This document shows, one piece after another, positions 55,944 through 64,000 of a stretch of 64,000 nt of DNA (the stretch's first letter is position 1; every line of letters starts with the position of its first letter). The notes beneath the pieces were generated by a model. That model saw only the letters and a program-made list of their open reading frames with translations. It was not told the DNA's origin and ran no database searches. The stretch lies in the NCBI GenBank assembly GCA_013399875.1, contig VXAZ01002367.1, forward strand, positions 186,001-250,000, read 5' to 3'. This DNA is from Gymnorhina tibicen (lineage: Eukaryota; Chordata; Aves; Passeriformes; Artamidae). The translations under genes were made by a program, and so were the position numbers.

Positions 55944-58900
55944 ACCTATAACTCCCATTAGCAAAGTAGTAATTCCTGCAAACTCCTTCTCCAATTCCAT
56001 TGGCTGGCAGAGACAATCTGGTTAGCCACCAAAATACATCTGATAAAACCACAAGCTATTTGCTCCTCATCTCGATTGACCAGCATCTCATAAAATGACA
56101 GATAACGTGGGAGTTGTACACTCAAAGTAATGATAATAGTTGCTACAACCATATTTTATACACTCAAACCACTGGTGGTTACCAGCAGTGGGTGGAACTG
56201 CAGTAAATTAGGTTTTATTGTGAAGTGTGCAGGGATGATCCTGACTCAGGAGGCTGCAAGGCCAAGTGCTGCTGTGGGAGGTTCTGAAAGTCAGGGGTGG
56301 GAGGAAGTCTGGGTGCTGCTCTTCCCATTGTTCTGAGAAACTAGTATTTTTGTTCATTCAGCAAGAAGAGACTGCTCTCATCATCTACACAGAAAAAGCC
56401 TTCAGCTGCCAAAGAAGAAACATATTAGGAAAACAGCTCCTTTTCTCTCCCACTGTGTTTGGAGGTCACCTTCTTCCCTCACGTCACAGGGTAATTTGGA
56501 GAGCCTGCTTTGGCTCTCCTGCATCTGTCACATATGGTGCCAGATAACTGCCAGGAAGGACAAACTTCACAGATCTGCTAACAGCAAATGGAGAAGGGAA
56601 AAGACAGAGACAACCTGGTCTGCCTCCAGAAGAGGTAACCTGATCAGCAGCCAAGCTTAAGGCAGAACTTAGCAGCAGCACAGTACTAAAAACAGCCTTA
56701 TCCACATTCACAAAAATAAAGTGTAACCTGTCTGTAAGAAGACACTGTACACAGAACTACCTTATCTTATTGACTTCTGGCGTTGTTCAAACTAAGAATA
56801 CCTTATTTTTTTCCCAACAGAAGTAAAAGGAATTCCATTTGGACATTGTTGTGCAATCCGTTATACACCGTAACCCCACATACCTGTGGTAAGTGGTCAT
56901 TCATAGGTGCAAGCTACATAAAATACAGACATTTCAGACAGGCCCAGTATGTTACAAACCAAACATGCTCATCTTATAAATACAATTTTCTCCTGAAACT
57001 TGAAACTCGGGAAGCTCATTTTGGGATTATAAATTCTGTCTGTCCCTTCTCTAGCCAGCGCCTTGATACCTATAAACCCCAAGAACGTGACAAGCATTGA
57101 AAGTGTCTTAGTGGCGGAGTAGAAATTCAATCCAAAGAAGAATGTGTCTGCTGCTAGAAATTAACTCAGCCCTGTTAATGATGCATGTGCAGGAACAGAG
57201 GCTGATTGACTCTTCCTGGCCACACACACAACTGCAGGACTAAAAGCAAATTTCTGTCACTGGTCAGCAGGAAAGACTGATTAAACCCAGAAAAGAGCTG
57301 ACCAAGACAAAACTGTCTTTCTACAGACACTTTTCAGAGAGAAATGCATTTCATGGCTGAGGTCTAAAGCAATTTTCTTCCATGGGGGAGATGGAAGGGA
57401 TTTCTACAAAGAGCTTAGTATCTCCTTCTTCCACCAGTCTTGCCAGCAAGCAGCCAAAGAAGGAGTCCAGAGCAGCACCTTGTGAGGAACCCCTTTCACA
57501 CAAAGGGCTGTGCCAGCCACGCACACAAGTAACCCTCAGCACAAACAGAAGCTGTTCTCCTTCTCTCTGAGGTGCTGTGTCCAGTTGCATCTCTCAGACC
57601 CTTCCCCTCAAGAAGCATGGACTGCCCCAAGCCTCCCTGGAGAAGTGATTCAGCCAAGCCACACAGCACAGCTCAGATTGTGTAAATCCTCCAGGCAGCA
57701 AGTTATTTTTGTCCTTTTTAAATCTATTTTTGGTATTTCAGTGGCCTTCCCTGCCACCAAATAAGAACACTGATAATCTTCAACACATTTATCCTTAGAG
57801 CACTCTGAGGTAGAGAAAGTGGGTTTGTTTCCGGTTAATAGCACGAGATCAGCCAAACCCAGGCTCTCAAAGGACTCCAGGAACCTAATTCTAGAGAAAT
57901 CAATGGGATTTAGGAAACCCTACAGATCAGGATGAGGGCCTAACAGATTAAAAGGGACAAAAATAACTTGCCACCGCGTCAGGGCTTTGCAAGCTTGTCT
58001 GTGCATGTTGCGAAACACCATGCCAAGGCTACACAAAGCCAATTCAGCATGAGGGGTTCACTCTCCACTGTAATATCAATTTAAAAGGAACTGATAATTA
58101 CCTGATGATGAGAAGTAACGGTATGATGAGAAGTAAGTGCCATGCTCCCCAAGAAAGCCATTTAAAAAAGACCTATTTAAGGATCTATGCCAAATACTCA
58201 AACAGAGAATCACCCCCTTGACCTGAGAAAAGTAGCAGTGGTTCTACCGCCATGTGGCACTTGCTAGTGCAGTTATAGCCTCTTCATGTGTCCTTCAGAG
58301 CACTCATTTGCTTTCTCCTAAGCAAAGAAAAGAGTATTCTGGCACCAAATAAAGCAAAAATAATAAATATTCTCAGATTCACAATAGCACCAGCTCTAGA
58401 TCCCTTTCTTTGATTGCTGTTACCTTTCCAGACACCTGCAGCCAAATCCCTCTTATTTCCCACGAGGTGGGACACCCACAAGAAGATTAAACTTCACGAA
58501 CTAATGAGTTTGCCATTAATCCTATGTTTCTGGAGTCCAACGGCATGACATCCACTAATTTAAATTGTGAACTACTGATGAAAAACCAAACTATGTACCT
58601 CCTTGGCAAGAATACCTTAGCCGTAACTATGCACAGTTTTATTCGTCCTAATATATGGATTAGTGTAATAAAGTGTAATATTATAAATCAATAAAGCTGT
58701 AGTAATGAGATTGCACTGTAATGTTCTGCTTTTAAATACTGATACAGAAATGAATGAAAATTGCCACTTGTCTAAGTGTGGATGCAACTCACAGAAAGTG
58801 AAATTAGCTGAAAGTAAATTAACAAGGTGATTATATACTTGCACTTACATTCAGTTTCTCTCATACATACATTTTTAGAAGCTTAGATAATTCTACAGCC

Positions 58901-60345
58901 ATGGCACACACCTTTATTTCAAAAGGTCCACCTTTCGTACATGTAAAAATTATCACAGTTACTTTCAGTAGAAACGTCTATCTTGGGAAAGGCTATGGCT
59001 GAGGGTGGTAAATTAAATACATACACTGGGTAATTACAGAGCACTCTGATTAGCTGGTTATTTTTAACTCTGTAGATCATTCACTCTGGGCTATTTCAAC
59101 CCAAGCCCAGTCTGATCCCTGCAATGCTTGCATGGGGCTGCCCCACTTCAGTCATCTGCAGCCTCCCCACGCTGAGGCAGAGCAGTGGAAAAGTACAACG
59201 TGGATTCAGATCACTATTCCATATGAATGCGCACATCTGTATTAAATACAACGGGCCAAAGGTGCGTGCAGGGAAGTGCTTAAAATACTCTTAACTCACA
59301 GGAGACCTGGGATGGAGGGTTGCTCCCATGCATTCAGCACTTTTAAACAAATACTTCATTGTCTTATTTATACTTTCACATTTTAGGAAGTAGTTTATCA
59401 GGAGGTATAACCTATCATGCTTTATATCTGCTTTTTTCATGGCTGCTTGCAGAGCTAGCTGATTTCTCCAAATTGCCACAGAGAAGGTGTAGCCCAGTCT
59501 GAGAGCTTCATAACTCAGGATATCATTAAACCAAGCTGTGAACTGGTCCAGTAGCAGCATTCAGCTGCTGAGAAAGAAACACCCATCGACTCCCTGTGAT
59601 GTTTGGCTGAGTGGCTTGATTAAGATAGTGTAGTATTAAAAACTGCATTTCATTAGCTATCAGATCTTCACATGGCTTGGTACAAGTTTTGAGTAGGTTA
59701 TGCAGGAGTAAAATCATAGAATAGGTAAGAAATAAATGGCTCTCAAACCTTTTGCCTGATGTTCCAGACCAAAGGCTGGGAGAAAAGGGCTTTGGAAAAG
59801 ATGAGGGGACAAGACAGCATTAGGGACTGGGTACACTGTAAACTCTTGCAAGATGAATCGGCAAGTTATAGAGCAAAGACAAAACCTGAGAAGTCAGATA
59901 AGCCAAGCTCACTGATTTTCTGAGAAACCTTAAGGGTTTTATAAACAATATACAATCCTTTTTGCCTGCCATGAAGTAGAGGAGAAATTTTCCTATTTGG
60001 AGAAAGACATGCAGTGGAGTTTTGAAGCAGAAATACAGTGAACAAGAACGCAACGACCAGTTTTATCAAAAAATAATGAAAACTTGTTTGGGCAATATGT
60101 GTGACTATTTCAGCCAAAGGAAGAATACTATGACAGTCACACTCCCAAGGCCAGAGGCTTTAATTTCTGGGACTGGAAGGCTCCTGTGGTGTCTCTCAGT
60201 GTCCATTCACCTGGCTGGCATCCCCCATCTTCATGTCCTTTGTTATCCCAAAAGTTGGCAGTTCACAGCCTCGTCTGAGGCTCCTGCCCAGAGCTTAAAG
60301 TGCATTTCAGTCTCCATCTCAATCTGTAGCTTTTGAGCCCAGCTA

Positions 60346-60351
60346 CCTGGA
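60346..60351. repeat. Left target-site duplication CCTGGA of the solo LTR
   Basis: CCTGGA directly precedes TGTCGC and is repeated at 60764-60769 after the terminal CAACA. Confidence 0.75.
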
Positions 60352-60763
60352 TGTCGCTGTTGGGGCAGCCACGACACAAACGGACACTGCACCAGATAAG
60401 AGCATAAAGTGTTATATTTCAGAAAAGCAGTATATTTATAGATTTCTGTATGTTATCATTCATGTTACAAATTCATTGGCTACTAAATTACAACAAAGGA
60501 TTAGTTGTCTATCATTTAACAACAATATAATACTATTGATTACCTATAGCATAAGCATTGAAGCATTCAGAAAAATAACAGGTGCAGATGTGTTGCTGTT
60601 TTTCTGCCTCTATTGTTTGGATTCCTTACTTCTGTAGATACTACACTTCCACAGGTAAAGCTTGTGGAATTATTTTCTTCTCATGGGCTTTTCTCATGAA
60701 TAGAAGGTAACCATGTCCAAATTAAGATCTGTGAAGCCTTCAGACTAGCTGTCGGCCTCAACA
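60352..60763 (-). mobile_element. Solo LTR of an endogenous retrovirus (412 bp)
   Basis: The segment begins TG and ends CA, with imperfect inverted ends (TGTTGGGGC close to the left end against TGTTGAGGC read from the right end), and is flanked by the 6-bp duplication CCTGGA. On the minus strand it shows CTATAAATATACTG (plus 60428-60441) followed by a short region of about 75 bp, which fits a long U3, the promoter, and short R/U5. No internal viral sequence is present. This is the product expected from recombination between two LTRs. It shares orientation with MAGI1 transcription. It has no visible similarity to the LTR at 51343, so it comes from another family. Confidence 0.78.
60428..60441 (-). 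promoter_or_regulatory. TATA-like box in the solo LTR
   Basis: Read on the minus strand the sequence is CTATAAATATACTG, with the TATA motif about 80 bp from the 3' end of the LTR. Whether it still drives transcription is unknown. Confidence 0.5.
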
Positions 60764-60769
60764 CCTGGA
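60764..60769. repeat. Right target-site duplication CCTGGA of the solo LTR
   Basis: Identical to 60346-60351 and directly after the terminal CA. Confidence 0.75.
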
Positions 60770-61490
60770 CGAGGTGTGCTCCTCAACAGCACTACTACAC
60801 AAGTTGACGCAACTATTGGAAGAAAAAAAACGCATCTCTTTTCTTTAAAACTTGGATACCAAAACATTTTAAATTCCACAAAATGAGATATCTTATTTTC
60901 TATTCTACTTCAAGGCTTCAGACGCGCCCTATGATCAGATACCGTAATTAAGCTCATAATAAATGGCATTTCCAACACAGACTGAACACCTGCAGTATTT
61001 CAATTCAGCTTTTATTCAAAAACAATATTTGCTTTTAACATCTGCATACATATGTGCACATATATCCATGAAAAGATATTCTGTACACAGTTCTAAATTT
61101 CAGATTATTTCATGTCCAACAGCTCAGTTGCCTCAATAGAGATTCTTTACCTCCTTTTGCTGTTTGTATGGCTGAGATACAACACAATGTGGGTCATCCC
61201 TGTTTGGGTGTGATCTAAAACTCCTTCTTTTGACTTTAATTGCCCTTGCAGCAGACCTCTGATTCGCAGTTAAAAGTCTGAATAAAACACCTCACCTAAC
61301 AGTAGGAAGATCAGTTCATTAGTCTAATCTCTGTAAAATTACAACAAAGAGTCATAGAAAACATACTGATTTATCTCTGAGGAATTCCCTCAAGTTTGTT
61401 TCAGTGACCACATCCAGTCTACTGAAAAGAAAGAGGGAGAGAGCTTTCTTCCTTAAAAAAAAAAACCAAAACACCAACCAACAAACAAAC

Positions 61491-61508
61491 GCACACCACC
61501 ACCACCAC
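61491..61508. repeat. Short (CCA)n run
   Basis: gcacaccaccaccaccacg: a short triplet run in the intron, with no further significance visible. Confidence 0.6.
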
Positions 61509-62809
61509 GCCCATTCCACAGGACATCAATATAGTTATTAAAAGCAGTCTTTTTCCTTGAAAAACGTACACTGAAAACACTGTCTCCATGGAATACTTTC
61601 TCCTGAAGCCCAGAGCCATGAAATGCTATAAAACTAATAGACTTCGAACTGTGATAACCTCATCCCACTCTTGGAACGCCAGTCTCCTGTGGCTCCTCAA
61701 TTTTTGGCTCTGCCCACTCACCAACCCTTGGTTCAGATGGTTCTTTTTCCCTGACAAATCCTCCTTGACCTTCGCTCAGCAGTTTCCCAGCTTCATATTC
61801 AATTCTGACCCAAAATGCTAATGCCTCTGCTATAGCAAGGAGGATGCAGACTATAGAAAATGTGCAGTCATGAAACCATATGGATGCACTTGCTGTAAAA
61901 CTCAAGGGAAGGACTAGAACAGACAGCAAATCTACCCAGCAATATGCACATTTACACACTATTCCCTACAGATTCTGTCCCTTAATTTTACCTGTTCTTA
62001 ACTGCTACCAATTCCTGCATTTTTTTCCAGTAGCTCTGTATGCAAGGCATGTTTTAGTTCTTCATGACTGCTATCACTTCAGCTGGTTGAAAACATTCTC
62101 TTGGTTCACCTTCTGTGATGCTGATTAGATAACAGCTCAAGATGCTGAAAAAATGCAGAACATTGAGAAGCTGATGGGTGTTTGAGTTTCAGATTCATGC
62201 CTATTGATAACTGGAAGTGTTAAAATGTAAAAGAAATCAAATACATAAATTTTAAATATTTTCTTACCCCACTGAAATAAAAACTATTACAATATTTTGT
62301 TATTTACAGTTCCTTTGCTGCAAATTCCACATCCCCCACCTCTAACAAAGAAAGAACTTGTAGTTTTTTAAGTGCAATAGAATACTAAAGAAAATTCAAA
62401 TTACAAGACATTCTCCTCACTTTTTACTAAAACTTTTCCTAGTACAGTAAAAGCCTGCTGGTTAGGTCATGCATAACTCTTCATCTTTGCAGTCCAAAAT
62501 GAACTGTCGTGTTACTGATAATGTATACAAGCTTCTCCATTGATTTTATTGCTTTTCCAGTTGTACACAAACAGTAAAAACCTCACCTACAAATCCTGTC
62601 ATGACCTATGAGATTCATAGGATACACTCTCACAGGGTGCTTTACTCTGCCTTTCTGAAGCCAAGCAACACCCCTATAAAATACTCCAGTGCTTGGCCTA
62701 AATGATCTTTGCTTCATTTCATCTGATTATTTCTAGTTGTACCTTCTCTCTGTTAAATATCCCTGCGTAGTCCTTTACAGTTCTGTGTTCACACAAAACA
62801 ATCATTCCA

Positions 62810-63356
62810 TCACATTACACATTCCATCATTTTATTAGCTTCTTGCAAATAATTTTCTGCAAGAGCCCCAATTTTAAATGCCATTTTAAATTCATTTGCT
62901 AGTTTATCAGTGCCCTGCTGGTGTTGACTGGGCACCAGACCACATGAGATTCCCCATGGAGCTGTAACACCGGCAGCTCTAACTTTCACTGCGGTGAGTA
63001 ATTCCGGAGTATCTCCAGGTCCCCACAACCACTGCTTTGAGTCCAACATAAATAAACAGCACACAATAATTATCCTCATGCAACTGTCTGGCAGCCCAAA
63101 CAAATGAGCTGTTCGTTGTCTTGCCTCCAATTCCCTGCAAAGAAAAACACCATCAGGTTTTAGCTCGCAGTTGTGTTGGCATCACACAGAGGATACGGAA
63201 GAAATCCTCAATGCCCCAATTACCTTCTCGGCTTAGACCCATTTGGTGGAGGGTGTTGTGATCTGAGGCGCTGAGAAGACAGTTTCCCCAGAAATCTGAT
63301 TTCTCATGCTCGTAGATCACTACACGCCTGGAAAATGAATGTGTGGAAGCACATAA
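62810..63356 (-). pseudogene. Unidentified coding-like stretch in two frames, broken
   Basis: On the minus strand, a frame open from 63356 to a stop at 63153-63155 reads coding-like text such as EHEKSDFWGNCLLSASDHN and GNWGIEDFFRILCVM. A second frame, open from 63181 to 62810, follows with overlap and reads ELEARQRTAHLFGLPDSCMR, then a hydrophobic IIIVCCLFML, and later DKLANEFKMAFKIGALAENY. The first frame stops inside the second, as a frameshifted single gene would. I do not recognise the protein. It is not a MAGI1 exon. It could be a retrocopy, a fragment of an integrated virus, or chance. An AG acceptor-like site (TTTCTTTGCAG) lies just before the ELEARQ segment. Confidence 0.35.
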
Positions 63357-64000
63357 TCAGATCAAGCTTTAGAAAAACCCTGAGATGATATTCTCTCAGA
63401 AGTATCTGTATGTTATTTGACTTAGAGGGCAGTTGAGTGATTATCAGAGAGACGGACTGCCTTTCTTCAGGACAAGAATATCGTATGACAGATAAGACCT
63501 TACTAAAAAAATAAAGTTTAGATTTAAACTCCAGCACTTATTTTCAAAGTGTGAAGCATTCATCCTTTGACAGCTGTGTTGAAACCTTCAGAGGAGTGAT
63601 GCAGGTGAAACCACTCTGCCAGACAGATGCTGGTACAGAACTGATAATGGGACTTGCTGCAAATCACCTGCTCAGTTCAAAGCACACAAGTATCCCAATT
63701 GCTTCAATACCAATTTCCACGATTAGTGTTAAACACATGCTCAAGCTTTTGCAGGATAACAGCCTCGGGGCAATAAATGTTTTGTAGATAAAAAAAAAAA
63801 AGAAAAAAAATTTGTCTTTTGGTTCTGACTCAGGACACTGCTGATTTAAGGTGATCCCTGCTGCCCATGGGACTGGTGGAGGTGATGAGGCTGGAGAGAG
63901 CCAGCAGCTCCATCTCCCAGCACTATTTTTTTGAGAAATACTCTCTCATCCTGTCAAGGATGTGTTGCAGAAAGGCAAAAGAAAATAAGAGAGAAATCCC

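Noticed and set aside
58107..58136. Short direct repeat gatgagaagtaa, 18 bp apart
   Set aside because: Only two short copies; a trivial local duplication.
61660..61959. 100-aa minus-strand open frame with a hydrophobic first half
   Set aside because: It looks like a membrane segment followed by a charged tail, but matches nothing I know and has no clear promoter or splice support.

Overview
This window is from a bird genome. The avian signs are CR1 retrotransposon pieces, a class II (ERVK-like, betaretrovirus-type) provirus with a lysine-tRNA-type primer site, long introns with short exons, and protein sequence almost identical to vertebrate MAGI1. The lineage within birds cannot be fixed from the sequence; a passerine is possible.

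The only host gene I can support is MAGI1 (membrane-associated guanylate kinase, WW and PDZ domain-containing 1), a scaffold protein of tight and adherens junctions, on the minus strand. Ten internal exons are present. In transcript order they are 46681-46800, 34678-34884, 31644-31854, 28191-28273, 25357-25392, 20879-20936, 18559-18647, 17530-17622, 14542-14724 and 12763-13383. All have GT/AG borders and compatible phases. They sum to 1701 nt (567 codons) with one open frame, and encode the end of the guanylate kinase-like domain, an acidic linker, WW1, WW2, a short glutamine run, PDZ1 and PDZ2. The first exons (PDZ0, start of the GK domain) lie beyond the right edge. The later PDZ exons lie beyond the left edge.

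Layout from left to right: 1-12.7 kb is intron holding a near-exact 187-bp duplication with an N (about 4.07-4.44 kb), a 44-T tract (8.6 kb) and a CR1 3' end (10.2-10.84 kb). 12.7-34.9 kb is the exon-rich part. 34.9-46.7 kb is a long intron with a CR1 ORF2 fragment (36.2 kb). 46.8-64 kb is part of another long intron. That last intron carries a defective provirus at 51343-55937, antisense to MAGI1 and flanked by the 6-bp target duplication CAGAAT. It also carries a solo LTR at 60352-60763 with target duplication CCTGGA, and a frame-broken unidentified coding-like stretch at 62810-63356.

The provirus keeps a full 5' LTR, the primer binding site, an unusual tandem hairpin repeat in its leader, and frame-broken gag, protease and the first part of reverse transcriptase. 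One deletion joins reverse transcriptase directly to the tail of the 3' LTR, so the rest of pol and all of env are gone. I see no tRNA, rRNA or CRISPR, and no complete host gene other than this stretch of MAGI1.
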